Source: Rhodoferax potami | GTDB lineage: Bacteria > Pseudomonadota > Gammaproteobacteria > Burkholderiales > Burkholderiaceae_C | Length of the DNA stretch: 64,000 nt | Assembly: GCF_032193765.1 (NCBI RefSeq) | Contig: NZ_JAVBIJ010000001.1 | Span: 1,798,001-1,862,000, forward strand | Direction: 5' to 3' | Shown here: positions 49,062-58,088 of the stretch, in pieces | Layout: each line of letters begins with the position of its first letter | Position numbering within the stretch: position 1 is the stretch's first letter | The notes under the pieces: model-generated | Told to the model about the DNA's origin: nothing | Databases searched by the model: none | What the model saw: only the letters and a program-made list of their open reading frames with translations | Position numbers and translations under genes: made by a program

Positions 49062-49811
49062 TCACACCTTGGTTTGCACTGCCACGATTTCGTCGGCAGT
49101 GAGCCAACGCCAGCCGCCGGGGGGCAAGTCCGCGGGGAGCGACACGCCACCGATGCTGGAGCGATGCAAGCCCTCCACCCGATTGCTGACAGCGGCCACC
49201 ATGCGCTTCACTTGGTGGTATTTGCCCTCGGTGAGGGTCATGCGCAGATGGAATTCACTCACCGCCTCGCAAGCGGCAGCCCGGACGGGCTTGGGGTCGT
49301 CATCCAGCACCACACCACTCAAAAGCTTGCTGACCTGCTTTTCATCGAGCGGATGCTTGACCGTGACTTCATACACCTTGGGGACATGGTGCTTGGGTGA
49401 ACTCATCCGGTGAATGAATTTGCCATCGTCGGTCAATAAAAGCATGCCGGTGGTGTCTTGATCCAGTCGACCCACGGCTTGAACGCCCTGCACCGCTGCC
49501 TTTTGCGGCCGCAAGCGCAGCGGGCTGGGGAGCAAGGTGTAAATGCTGGGATAGGTCGAGGGCTTTTGCGAGCACTCGGTACCGGCCGGCTTGTTGAGCA
49601 TCAAATAGGCGCGTTCAGCGTAGGGCCAGTCGACGCCCTGCACCCGGAAGCGCAACCCTTCCGCTACAAATTCCATAGCTGCTTGCGTAATGGTGACGGG
49701 CGCTGAGTCTTGTTCCGGCATAAAAACCTGCACAAAGCCCTGCTGAACCAATCCGGCACACACACGGCGGGTGCCAAACCCTTGGGTATAGAGTATTTCC
49801 TGTAACTGCAT
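49062..49811 (-). CDS. rsuA: 16S rRNA pseudouridine(516) synthase
   Basis: 249 residues. A weak S4 RNA-binding domain (residues 1-60: LQEILYTQGFGTRRVCAGLV) and the catalytic domain with GRLDQDTTGMLLLT (Asp near residue 111), YLMLNKPAG and the C-terminal LTEGKYHQVKRM. This is the RsuA subgroup, modifying U516 in the small ribosomal subunit; RluE-like activity is the alternative. The segment at residues 36-50 (SAPVTITQAAMEFVA) is coded by the interspersed repeat in antisense. It diverges from the HD-GYP gene with 64 bp between starts. Confidence 0.9.
   Translation of the reverse strand: MQLQEILYTQGFGTRRVCAGLVQQGFVQVFMPEQDSAPVTITQAAMEFVAEGLRFRVQGVDWPYAERAYLMLNKPAGTECSQKPSTYPSIYTLLPSPLRLRPQKAAVQGVQAVGRLDQDTTGMLLLTDDGKFIHRMSSPKHHVPKVYEVTVKHPLDEKQVSKLLSGVVLDDDPKPVRAAACEAVSEFHLRMTLTEGKYHQVKRMVAAVSNRVEGLHRSSIGGVSLPADLPPGGWRWLTADEIVAVQTKV
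49662..49705 (+). repeat. Interspersed hairpin repeat, copy G (antisense in rsuA)
   Basis: GCTAC (49663-49667), seven bases, ATAGC (49675-49679), then TGCTTGCGTAATGGTGACGG and GCGCTGA. This is one of the better matches to the consensus. It is read on the opposite strand to rsuA and keeps that frame open. Confidence 0.75.
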
Positions 49812-49875
49812 AGACGTAGTATCGCAGTCACTTCCAGTAGACTGCTGTGATTCGATTCCAACCGGGACCCGTGTC

Positions 49876-51411
49876 ATGACAGATGATTTGGTTTTCAGCG
49901 ATGAACAAGAGGCAGAGCAGACGCACGGCCACACAGCCAAGCCTTGGCAGGTTCTGGTGGTGGACGATGAACCTGCGGTTCACGAGGTCACCAAGCTGGT
50001 CATGTCCGATTTCGAAATGGATGGACGACGGCTGGAGTTCACCCATTGCTACAGCGCCGCCGAAGCCCGCACCTTGCTGGGCCAGCGCAACGATATTGCC
50101 CTGATCTTGCTGGATGTGGTGATGGAGTCTGAGCACGCAGGCTTGGACCTCGCCAAATACATTCGCGAGGACTTGGGCAACCTGAATGTGCGCATCGTGC
50201 TGCGCACCGGTCAACCCGGCCAGGCCCCCGAAGAACAGGTGATCCGCGATTACGACATCAACGACTACAAAGAAAAAACCGACCTGACCCGTCGCAAGTT
50301 GATTACCGTCTTTTACGCGGGCTTAAGGGCTTATCGGGATCTGATGCGACTTGAAAACGCCCGAAGGGGCTTGGTGCGGTCGATAGAAGCCATCAGCGAG
50401 GTGGGCGACTCCCACAGTTTGCGCAGCTTCGCATCGGCCGTGCTTTCGCAGTTAAACCACCTTCTGGATCTGCAGGGCGAAGGCCTGTGCGCCAGCCGCT
50501 TGTCTGCCTACACCGCCAACGCAGGGCATGGCAAGCTGAAGGTACTCGCAGCAACAGATGCATTTTCGGAGCTGATGCTCGAAGATGAAGTAGAAAACCT
50601 GCCAGAAGTCGTAAGAACAGCCATATTGCAGTCGCTGGGCGAAAAAGTGAGCCGCCATGGTGAGCGCTATTACGCGGGCTACTTTCGAACCAAGGCGGGC
50701 AGCGAGAGTTTGATTTACATGGAGTTTCCGGAGCCGATTACGAATCAGGCGCGCGAACTGCTCGAACTCTTTTCACGCAATGTGGCCAGCACTTACGACA
50801 GCCTGCTGTTGCGGGAAGAAACCCAAAACACCCAACGGGACACGATCGCCACCTTGAGTGGCGCCATCGAGCGCCGGGGCACAGAGAGCGCCCGCCACAT
50901 AGAGCGCGTGGGGGAACTGGCGGCTCTGCTCGCCCGCGCCAGTGGTTGCAGCGATGCGGAGATCGAGATGATCCGGGTAGCGTCCACCTTGCACGACGTG
51001 GGCAAAGCGGGCATCCCCGATCAGATTTTGGGCAAACCCGGCCCGCTTTCGGCAGAGGAATGGGCGGTCATGCGCACGCATCCGACCTTGGGGCACACCT
51101 TGCTATCCCGATCGAGCTCACGCTTGCATGCCATGGGAGCCCAAATCGCCCAAGAACACCATGAGCGTTGGGATGGAAGCGGCTACCCGGCCGGCTTAAA
51201 GGGAAACGAGATCAGCCTGGTGGGCCGGATTGCAGCCTTGGCCGATGTGTTGGACTCGCTCGTATCTGCCAGCCCCTACAAACCGGCCTGGGATCTCCAT
51301 CAGGCTTTGGACTATGTGTTCCACGAACAAGGCAAACACTTCGATCCGGAATTGGTGCAGCGGCTCCAAGACCAGGTGGAAGCCGTCAAAGCGCTTTACC
51401 AGCAGCCCTGA
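49876..51411 (+). CDS. Response regulator with DUF3369 and HD-GYP domains
   Basis: 511 residues. Receiver domain (about 20-150: VLVVDDEPAVHEVTK, LILLDVVMES, with the TG in LRTGQPGQ), DUF3369 (about 155-315, a GAF-like region) and HD-GYP (about 325-505) with STLHDVGKAGIPD, EEWAVMRTHPTLG, HHERWDGSGYP. The full HDxGK and GYP motifs suggest active cyclic-di-GMP hydrolysis to GMP. No kinase neighbour is seen. It counters the GGDEF protein at 18171 in principle, though linkage is not implied. Confidence 0.93.
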   Translation: MTDDLVFSDEQEAEQTHGHTAKPWQVLVVDDEPAVHEVTKLVMSDFEMDGRRLEFTHCYSAAEARTLLGQRNDIALILLDVVMESEHAGLDLAKYIREDLGNLNVRIVLRTGQPGQAPEEQVIRDYDINDYKEKTDLTRRKLITVFYAGLRAYRDLMRLENARRGLVRSIEAISEVGDSHSLRSFASAVLSQLNHLLDLQGEGLCASRLSAYTANAGHGKLKVLAATDAFSELMLEDEVENLPEVVRTAILQSLGEKVSRHGERYYAGYFRTKAGSESLIYMEFPEPITNQARELLELFSRNVASTYDSLLLREETQNTQRDTIATLSGAIERRGTESARHIERVGELAALLARASGCSDAEIEMIRVASTLHDVGKAGIPDQILGKPGPLSAEEWAVMRTHPTLGHTLLSRSSSRLHAMGAQIAQEHHERWDGSGYPAGLKGNEISLVGRIAALADVLDSLVSASPYKPAWDLHQALDYVFHEQGKHFDPELVQRLQDQVEAVKALYQQP

Positions 51412-51548
51412 AAACGGGCGAATAAGCGCGGGTCAATAGTCTGACCAGACCCTCCGTTGGTCTGTGTGGGCCATAGCGCCCGTTGCAAAAGCCCGATAAA
51501 CTTTGTGAAAAAAGGTCCATCCAGAGACCACACATTCAGGGCGCAGCA

Positions 51549-52235
51549 ATGTTTCTTTATTTTCTTGGCGGGCTTTTACTAGGGGTTTGCTTCGTTTACG
51601 GGCTCCAAAACTACCGGGCCAAACAACGCCGCAGAATCCCGTCCGTGTGGCCGCTTCAAGTGCGCCGCCTCGTCAACAGCAGAGAGCGCAAGGTGTGGTT
51701 GTGGCTCACCAAAGTCATGTTTGACCAACAGGTGCTGATTAAGCTGCCAGTGACCCGCTTCACGATTCCGTCCGAGCAATCAGAAGCCGCACACTGGTAC
51801 CGTTTGTTGAACGGTGTTTATTGCACGTTTACCGTGTGTAGCCCGGATGGAACAGTCATCGGGTGTGTCGATGTACCCGGGGCATCCGGGCTTTCGCTGG
51901 GCAATCAAACACTGAAACACTCGCTGCTGGAGCAATGTGATGTGCGTTACTGGGTGGTAGACCCCGACAACCTGCCGCACCTGACGCAAATAAGGACTGC
52001 TTTTCTAGGCGAACACGCGGCCATGCTCGCGGCAGACAAGCCCCTCGACACCCGCTTCCAGAATATGCGGGAGCATTTGCATGCCGCCGTTCACCGCCGC
52101 CGGATGAGCAAGGGGCCGGACCTGACTGATACCGCAAGCAGCCCCCTAGCAAGCCATCCGGAAAGCCGGCTCGCTTCCGGTTGGGAACTCAACTCTTTTG
52201 TCACGCCGCTGGATAGCCGGATGGACAAGCTCTGA
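51549..52235 (+). CDS. Membrane-anchored DUF2726-like protein
   Basis: 228 residues from the ATG at 51549. One N-terminal helix (residues 2-20, FLYFLGGLLLGVCFVYGL) should anchor it. A nuclease-like DUF2726-type core follows (RERKVWLWLTKVMFDQQVLI, TFTVCSPDGTVIGCVDVPGA). The expected acidic pairs of nuclease members are not clearly conserved. A Ser/Pro-rich tail ends the protein. Function unknown. Confidence 0.7.
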   Translation: MFLYFLGGLLLGVCFVYGLQNYRAKQRRRIPSVWPLQVRRLVNSRERKVWLWLTKVMFDQQVLIKLPVTRFTIPSEQSEAAHWYRLLNGVYCTFTVCSPDGTVIGCVDVPGASGLSLGNQTLKHSLLEQCDVRYWVVDPDNLPHLTQIRTAFLGEHAAMLAADKPLDTRFQNMREHLHAAVHRRRMSKGPDLTDTASSPLASHPESRLASGWELNSFVTPLDSRMDKL

Positions 52236-52249
52236 TGCAAGCCTGAGAA

Positions 52250-53812
52250 CTACAACGCATTCAAGTTGGCGCGCAGACTCCGGGCTTTGTCGAAGAGCGC
52301 CTCTTTCGCCCCAGGTTGCATTTTCTCGAGCTGCCGATAAGCCATCCCGATGCGTGGGTTGTGGCTCAGCAATCGAGTGTGCCGGTCGTAGAACTCCCAG
52401 TACAAGGCATTGAACGGACACGCGTCAGCCGTGGTTTTTTGCTTTTTGTCGTAGCGACAACCGGCGCAATGATCGCCCATGCGGTCGAGATACGCAGCGC
52501 TGGATACATAGGGTTTGGTGGCCAGTCCGCCGCCATCCGCAAACTGGCTCATGCCTACCGTGTTGGGCAGTTCCACCCATTCAAAGGCATCGATATAAAT
52601 GCCCAGGTACCACTGGTGCAAGGCGTTGGGATTAAGACCGGCCAGCAACGCGAAATTACCAATCACCATCAAACGCTGGATATGGTGGGCGTGTGCCATG
52701 TCCAAGGATTGGGTGATAGCCGAAGACACACACGCCATATGGGTCTTGCCTGTCCAGAACCAGTCAGGCAAGTCCGCTTGATGATCAAAGAAGTTGTGCG
52801 CCTCATAGCCGGGCATCGCTGCCCAATACACCCCACGGACATACTCGCGCCAACCCAAGATCTGGCGTATGAAACCCTCTGCCGCAGGCAAGGGAACCCC
52901 GCCGTCGCGCCAGGCACGAGCAGCTCGCTCGACGACCTCTTGTGGCGACAGCATTTTGGTATTCAAAGCGAATGAGAGCAGCGAATGAAACAGCCGCCGC
53001 GCTTTTCCGCTGAGTGCATCTTGAAAATCGCCAAAGTACGGGAGCACATCTGTAGCAAAAGTTTCTAACTGCGCCAGCGCCTCTGCGCGGTCTAGCGGCC
53101 AACGGAAACTCTGGGCCGACGGGTTACCAAATGTTTGCACCCCCGCTCGTTGAATTTGCGCCCAAAGCAAGGTGTGATCGTGCTGTGGCCGGAAGTCTTC
53201 AGGCTCAGGAGGAACGCCTTTCCACGCCTTTCGGTTTTCGCTGTCAAAGTTCCACTGGCCACCTTCGGGCTCCCGTTTCGCGTCCAACAAGACTGCATGG
53301 CGTTTGCGCATTTGCCGATAAAAAGTCTCCATCAGCCAACGGCTGCCTGGCTTGAACATGGACTGCGCTTGATGACGCTCGGTATAAAAATGCTCGCTAG
53401 CGACCATGCGCCCGGAATAGCTGCCAGACGCCTCGGCTTGCGCCATGTGCTCCTTGAGCAGAGCATCTAATCGCCACTCATCCGGCTCCTGGTACTCGAG
53501 CACAGACGCACCTGTGCGGGCCATCACTGCATCGAGACTCTCTGCCATCGGCAACTTACTGTCGGCCTCATTAATCTGGAGATAGTGCACCCGGTGACCG
53601 CGCTCCCGCAATGCAGTCGCGAACGCCCGCATAGCCGCAAAAATGGCGATCACCTTTTGGGCATGGTGGCGCACATAGTCGGTCTCTTGGCGCATCTCCA
53701 TCATCAGATAGAGCGTTTGGGGGTCGACGTCAGAAAACCAACTGTGCAAGGGGTTGAGCTGGTCGCCCAAAATCAGCCGGACGGTATGTGTCACTTCAGT
53801 GTTTTGCATCAT
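52250..53812 (-). CDS. FeS-type (6-4) photolyase/cryptochrome (FeS-BCP, CryB/PhrB group)
   Basis: 520 residues. N-terminal GDQLNP motif (RLILGDQLNPLHSWF) is typical of this group, which uses FAD, a lumazine antenna and a [4Fe-4S] cluster. Candidate cluster cysteines are in THMACVSS, DHCAGC (two) and ADACPFN. The conserved LNALYW-like NALYWEFYDRH and the FAD loop are present. The ATG at 53812 overlaps the TGA of the upstream cry-DASH gene (ATGA), and GGAG lies nine bases ahead, which settles the start. It is the last gene of a four-gene operon. Repairs (6-4) photoproducts in relatives. Confidence 0.93.
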   Translation of the reverse strand: MMQNTEVTHTVRLILGDQLNPLHSWFSDVDPQTLYLMMEMRQETDYVRHHAQKVIAIFAAMRAFATALRERGHRVHYLQINEADSKLPMAESLDAVMARTGASVLEYQEPDEWRLDALLKEHMAQAEASGSYSGRMVASEHFYTERHQAQSMFKPGSRWLMETFYRQMRKRHAVLLDAKREPEGGQWNFDSENRKAWKGVPPEPEDFRPQHDHTLLWAQIQRAGVQTFGNPSAQSFRWPLDRAEALAQLETFATDVLPYFGDFQDALSGKARRLFHSLLSFALNTKMLSPQEVVERAARAWRDGGVPLPAAEGFIRQILGWREYVRGVYWAAMPGYEAHNFFDHQADLPDWFWTGKTHMACVSSAITQSLDMAHAHHIQRLMVIGNFALLAGLNPNALHQWYLGIYIDAFEWVELPNTVGMSQFADGGGLATKPYVSSAAYLDRMGDHCAGCRYDKKQKTTADACPFNALYWEFYDRHTRLLSHNPRIGMAYRQLEKMQPGAKEALFDKARSLRANLNAL

Positions 53813-55158
53813 GGCGAGGCACTCCATAAATTCCGGTACTGCCCGTCAGCGTCATGGTCTGCGGTCTGCTTGGCCACGTTGAACCTGCGCCCGCCTCGCG
53901 GGTCTGTACCCAAGCCAGCAATGTAGAGCCAATTACCTTGGTTGGAGTACACGTCATAGTCCACCAGATTCGCCTCGAACCACGCTGCGCCGGCACGCCA
54001 GTCTCCGCCAAGATCGTAAATCCAATAGCTCGCCAGAATCTGACGCATCCGGTTAGAGCTATAGCCGCTCTCTGCCAATTCCCGCATTCCGGCATCAACC
54101 AGTTCGCAGCCGGTGCGGCCTTGGGTCCAATGCGCAAAAGCGCGCTGGTGCTTGGTAGCGACCACCGGCCGGGCTATTTCCGACAAGCCGCGGCCTCGGT
54201 ACAGCGCATCGCCGTACTGCTTGTGCAACCACCGGAAATACTCACGCCATAACAATTCAAACCAGAGCCAATAGCTGCCGTCGTTTGCGCCTTGGCGCTG
54301 CTCGTAGGCCCGCAGCGCCTCCAAAATCTCGCGAGCCGAGACCGCGCCTACAGCCAGCCAGGGAGACCACTTGCTGGAGTACGCCATCCCGATCAAGCCA
54401 TTGCGTGTAGCCTTGTATTGCGCCACCCGATCTGAGGAAAAATACGCCTCAAGATAGGCGCGTGCACCCGCATTCCCGGCTCGTACGGCTGAGCCAGTCT
54501 CCCCGCCCCAAATAAATGCAGAACGGGCGTCGATATAGAGCTGCTCCGCAGGGGATATTGCAGCCCATGGCGCAAATGAAGCCGCTGTTTCTGAAGCTAT
54601 GAAGAAACCATGGACATGCTGCGGGGCTGCCAAAGGCACGGGCACCGGCGTGCGGGCACGCTCCACCAAATTGCGGAATTGGCTGAAAACAGCAGGCAAC
54701 TCGTCCACAGCGAAAGGGAGTTGCTGCTCTTCAAACAAGGTACTGCCCCAATAGGTGTGCACCTCAAAGCCGGCGTGTTGTAAAGCTTGCACCTCTGCGC
54801 GCTCATAGGGCGCGGCAATCTCTTCGCAGTGGATGGCCACTGCCCCGACCTTGTTGGCGACAGTTTGTAAAACCTCGACAGCCTTGCCACACAACACCAA
54901 CAGCGTTACGCCGTGCTGCGCAAGCTCCAGTTGCAAAGCCCGCACATTAGCGTGCCACCATGCAAGCCGGTGGGCCTGGGGTTGCAAGCAACCCCAACGC
55001 TGCTCCGTCGAGGCCATGTGCGGCTCGAACACGACAGCTAAGAGTGGCTGATTCGAGGCACATGCTTGGACCCATGCAGGGTTGTCGCGCAGCCGCAAAT
55101 CGCTGCGAAACCAATAAACAAGAGGCACAGAAGGAGTCATATGCTGCACCGTGCTCAC
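53809..55158 (-). CDS. Cryptochrome-DASH/photolyase
   Basis: 449 residues. N-terminal YWFRSDLRLRDNPAW (antenna domain), FAD domain with YKATRNGLIGMAYSSKWSPWLAVG, GYSSNRMRQILASYWIYDLG, DWRAGAAWFEANLVDYDVYS and NQGNWLYIAGLGTDPRGGRRFN. These match the DASH subgroup, which repairs single-stranded cyclobutane dimers. The start is GTG at 55158, because GTG overlaps the TGA of the DUF2256 gene (GTGA); an ATG at 55140 is possible. Its end overlaps the next gene by four bases. Confidence 0.92.
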   Translation of the reverse strand: MSTVQHMTPSVPLVYWFRSDLRLRDNPAWVQACASNQPLLAVVFEPHMASTEQRWGCLQPQAHRLAWWHANVRALQLELAQHGVTLLVLCGKAVEVLQTVANKVGAVAIHCEEIAAPYERAEVQALQHAGFEVHTYWGSTLFEEQQLPFAVDELPAVFSQFRNLVERARTPVPVPLAAPQHVHGFFIASETAASFAPWAAISPAEQLYIDARSAFIWGGETGSAVRAGNAGARAYLEAYFSSDRVAQYKATRNGLIGMAYSSKWSPWLAVGAVSAREILEALRAYEQRQGANDGSYWLWFELLWREYFRWLHKQYGDALYRGRGLSEIARPVVATKHQRAFAHWTQGRTGCELVDAGMRELAESGYSSNRMRQILASYWIYDLGGDWRAGAAWFEANLVDYDVYSNQGNWLYIAGLGTDPRGGRRFNVAKQTADHDADGQYRNLWSASP

Positions 55159-55295
55159 CGCCCGCCGCGCTTGCAGCGCTCAGAGCAGTACTTCACTTCC
55201 GCCCAGACCTTTTCCCATTTTTTGCGCCATTGAAACGGCAGGCCACAGGTCGCACACTGCTTGGATGGCAAATCACTTTTCTTTCGCATTTTCAT
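55155..55295 (-). CDS. DUF2256 small zinc-ribbon-like protein
   Basis: A 46-residue protein with CATC and CSERC cysteine pairs (KQCATCGLPFQWRKKW and VKYCSERCKRG), a probable zinc ribbon. DUF2256 genes are often found beside photolyases. ATG at 55295 overlaps the TGA of the photolyase (ATGA), with GGAG six bases ahead. An ATG at 55289 is the alternative. Its stop overlaps the next start (GTGA). It is likely cotranslated with the photolyase genes. A partner or maturation role is inference. Confidence 0.88.
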   Translation of the reverse strand: MKMRKKSDLPSKQCATCGLPFQWRKKWEKVWAEVKYCSERCKRGGR

Positions 55296-56836
55296 AGCAA
55301 CTCCAATTGAGCAGGGACCGCAACCGGCGGCGCTTTGCCTCCCCGTTTGCGAACAAACGTCCTCGATCCGTGCTGTCGAACAATGGCAGCTTTTGCAGCT
55401 TTAACCTCCGGCTGTGCCCGCAGCGCAAACAAGCGGACTTTTGCCAACCGGGTGGCGCGCTCCAAGTCGACCAATGGGGTCGGAATGTCCGCATCCGGAC
55501 CGCCCACACGGAGCCCGCAACGCAGTTGCATCTCCGCAGGCATGCGCCAGGGCTCAAATAACCAGGTGTCGGGCACCTTGCGCATCGCCGGTAACCACTC
55601 ACGCACAAAACGGCCTTCCGGATCCTGGTCGCGTGCTTGTTTAATCGGGTTGTAGATGCGCGCAGTGTTGATCCCCGTGGTGCCCGACTGCATTTGCATT
55701 TGGCTCCAGTGGATGCCTGGCTCGTAGTCCAAAAACTCGGTAGCCAACCACTCGCCCACCGGACGCCAATGCAACCACAGCGGATACGCTGCGACGGACA
55801 CCAGCATCGCGCGCATCCGGAAATTGATCCAGCCGGTCTCGCGAAGCATTGCAACACAGGCATCCACCAAGGGCCAGCCAGTGCGCCCGGAGACAAGCGC
55901 CGCAAAATGCTCGGGCTTGTGCTCGCTCTCGCGCAGCCCGTCGTACCCACGGTGCATGTTGTGAAACTCGATGCCGGGCTCAGACTCGAGCTTTTGAATG
56001 AAGTGGCAATGCCAATGCAGACGGCTGCCAAACGCATTCAGCCCCGCAAGGTGCTTGGGCGCTGGTGGCGCCTCACTGGCTCGACGGTACTGCACCGCTT
56101 GCCACACCTCGCGCACACTGAGGCAACCCCAAGTCAGGTAGGGCGACAAGCGGGAGCAAGCATCCACGGCTCTGAGCGGCGAAGAGATTCCACCGCGGTA
56201 TTGCCGGCTCCTGTCCGCAATGAAACTGCGTAGCAACTGCAGCGCGATGGCACGGCCGCCCGCTTGACGACGAGACTTATCGGGTTGCTGCAAGCCCAGG
56301 GTGAGGGCATCTGGCGGAGGCGGCTCTACCCAGGGCAATGGCACAGTGTCATGCGCAGACGCGGTGGGCAAAGTCGACTGCGGCAGGCTCATATGGCCAT
56401 GCCAGTGGCGACTCCAAGCGTCACGGTTGGCGCTACCGCGTTGAACTCCGAATTGTGGTACCTCGTGCCACGCCACTCCATTTGCGCGGCACCAACGAGC
56501 GACGGCGATATCCCGCTGGAAACTCGCACCGTTGCCTGTTTCTTGGTGGGAGTAAAGCCTTTTAAAAGGCGACGCCGCGAAAAGTCGCGCCAGAAAATCG
56601 GGAGCATCTGCGGTCACCACATGGAGTTTCAGGCCCACCGATCGAAGTTCGGACCAGAGATCGCGCAAACACTCGATCACAAACCGGTAATGCTGAGTTG
56701 AAGCATCCGCTTGGCGCCACAGGCGGGGCTCTACGCAGAAGACACATAAGACTGGGCCAGTCGCCAAAGCCTGCTGCAAAGCAGCGTGGTCATGCAGTCG
56801 GAGATCTTTTTTGAACCAAACTACGCTGTACGACAT
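55292..56836 (-). CDS. Photolyase/cryptochrome family protein with extended C-terminus
   Basis: 514 residues. Antenna domain starts SVVWFKKDLRLHDHAAL; FAD domain includes SRLSPYLTWGCLSVREVW, GRTGWPLVDACVAMLRETGW and MRAMLVSVAAYPLWLHWRPV. It resembles the deoxyribodipyrimidine photolyase superfamily but not the DASH class; class unclear. The last 50 residues are a basic tail (KAAKAAIVRQHGSRTFVRKR) not usual in the family. It is the first gene of the four-gene repair operon. The gap to the transaldolase gene is 97 bp and has two small hairpins (56854-56871, 56909-56925). Confidence 0.9.
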   Translation of the reverse strand: MSYSVVWFKKDLRLHDHAALQQALATGPVLCVFCVEPRLWRQADASTQHYRFVIECLRDLWSELRSVGLKLHVVTADAPDFLARLFAASPFKRLYSHQETGNGASFQRDIAVARWCRANGVAWHEVPQFGVQRGSANRDAWSRHWHGHMSLPQSTLPTASAHDTVPLPWVEPPPPDALTLGLQQPDKSRRQAGGRAIALQLLRSFIADRSRQYRGGISSPLRAVDACSRLSPYLTWGCLSVREVWQAVQYRRASEAPPAPKHLAGLNAFGSRLHWHCHFIQKLESEPGIEFHNMHRGYDGLRESEHKPEHFAALVSGRTGWPLVDACVAMLRETGWINFRMRAMLVSVAAYPLWLHWRPVGEWLATEFLDYEPGIHWSQMQMQSGTTGINTARIYNPIKQARDQDPEGRFVREWLPAMRKVPDTWLFEPWRMPAEMQLRCGLRVGGPDADIPTPLVDLERATRLAKVRLFALRAQPEVKAAKAAIVRQHGSRTFVRKRGGKAPPVAVPAQLELL

Positions 56837-56933
56837 AAACCCGGATGCTGCGCCCCAGCAACATAGCTGGGTGGCGAGTATCGCGAATCGCCCGCGCTTG
56901 AGCAGGCTGTGGGGCTATGCCCCACTAAAGCAA

Positions 56934-57611
56934 TCAGTGTTGTCCGATTTTGAGACTGGATTGGATATCGAGATCAAACTGCTTTATGGCGCTTTGGGTC
57001 AGTGCGTCTGTGCACCACGCAATGAGACTCGCTGGAGGCAAAGTCACTGCGGCTGCGCCTACGGCTACCAGCTGGCCCAACACTTCGGGCGTTTTGATAC
57101 TCGCGGCCAGAAGCTGCGGGCCCTTGGCTTGCACTGCCACGCATGCCTCCATCAGCGCCCACACATTGCGGCCATCGTTCGCAAGGCGGCCCACATAGGG
57201 CGCCACATATTGCACACCTTTGTGTTTTGCCCACAAGAGCTGCACTGCATTGGAGAGCCCCGTGAGCAACACGTCTTGCTGCTCAGCCCGAACTGCGTCG
57301 ATACATGCCTCCCAATCCGGTGCGCAGGGCAGCTTGATCGTCAATTGAATGCCCCGGGCCTGCGCCGCCGGCTGTAGCACTTTGAGCCATTCTCTTGCCT
57401 GCTCCGGTTGGCTGTAGGGCAACTGAACCATCAGTTCCGCGAAACCGTGGTCTGCGACAGCTGAAATCAAGCCTACATAGGTAGCGAGAGTGACCGGAAG
57501 CCCCGCTTGAAACACCAAGCTGGGGTTCGTAGTGACCCCTTGCACCGGTGGACACCCCGCCGGGAGAGCCCACGATTCCGCGCGCGCGGAGTCGAGAAAA
57601 ATTTTAGTCAT
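56934..57611 (-). CDS. Transaldolase-family protein (fructose-6-phosphate aldolase-like)
   Basis: 225 residues, the short FSA/TalC size. TTNPSLV is the first family motif, the Schiff-base lysine is in LTIKLPC, and YVAPYVGRLANDG is the third motif. The reaction would be reversible cleavage or formation of a ketose phosphate. The start at 57611 is the ATG before the MTKIFLDSA motif. It follows the mutarotase on the same strand with 39 bp between, so it forms part of the sugar operon. Confidence 0.85.
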   Translation of the reverse strand: MTKIFLDSARAESWALPAGCPPVQGVTTNPSLVFQAGLPVTLATYVGLISAVADHGFAELMVQLPYSQPEQAREWLKVLQPAAQARGIQLTIKLPCAPDWEACIDAVRAEQQDVLLTGLSNAVQLLWAKHKGVQYVAPYVGRLANDGRNVWALMEACVAVQAKGPQLLAASIKTPEVLGQLVAVGAAAVTLPPASLIAWCTDALTQSAIKQFDLDIQSSLKIGQH

Positions 57612-57650
57612 ACGGTAGTTGCCCTGAGCGCTGGCGGTGCCAGCTCGCAC

Positions 57651-58088
57651 TCAAAGGATAACGCCCTTGCAGAACATGGCATTTCCATACGCAGTGGCTT
57701 CGCCGCTTTGGACGATGACGCTGGCGCCTTTGATCTTCTCGTAAAACGCAAAGCGCTCTACCGCCTCGACCCTGCTGGCGGGCAGCCCATCCTGAGATAA
57801 CAAAGCCACTACAGAAGCCTGTGCAGCGGTCTGGTGACCTTCCGGGCTGTGGCAAACCTGCATATAAGCAGCGGGACAAGCGACGTCCTCAGCCAAGGGG
57901 AAAACCGACAAAACGGCTTTGCTTACCCTCTCCAAGCTGTGCCCGGGCAAGCGGACTAGCGCTTTGCCTTTGCCCAAGAAATCTGCGGTGAAATTGGCGT
58001 CCACCACCGCAACCCACTCACCGTGCCCCATTGCAGACAGGTGCATCAGCAACTCGGGGGTCAACAAGGAATCCAGACCTTTCAGCAT
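57651..58088 (-). CDS. FucU/RbsD-family sugar mutarotase
   Basis: 145 residues. Pyranose mutarotation of an imported sugar. The HGE in MGHGEWVAVVDANF (about residues 20-33) is the expected catalytic His region and is nearer to FucU than to RbsD. The end, GNAMFCKGVIL, matches the family C-terminus. It overlaps the ABC ATPase gene by seven bases and is followed by the aldolase-like gene. The sugar is not settled. Confidence 0.88.
   Translation of the reverse strand: MLKGLDSLLTPELLMHLSAMGHGEWVAVVDANFTADFLGKGKALVRLPGHSLERVSKAVLSVFPLAEDVACPAAYMQVCHSPEGHQTAAQASVVALLSQDGLPASRVEAVERFAFYEKIKGASVIVQSGEATAYGNAMFCKGVIL

Noticed and set aside
51464..51500. CATAGCGCCCGTTGC as a possible reverse-orientation repeat copy
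   Set aside because: Only the short end matches and no hairpin is present.
53131..53470. Plus-strand frames within the FeS photolyase gene
   Set aside because: Antisense shadows of a well-supported gene.
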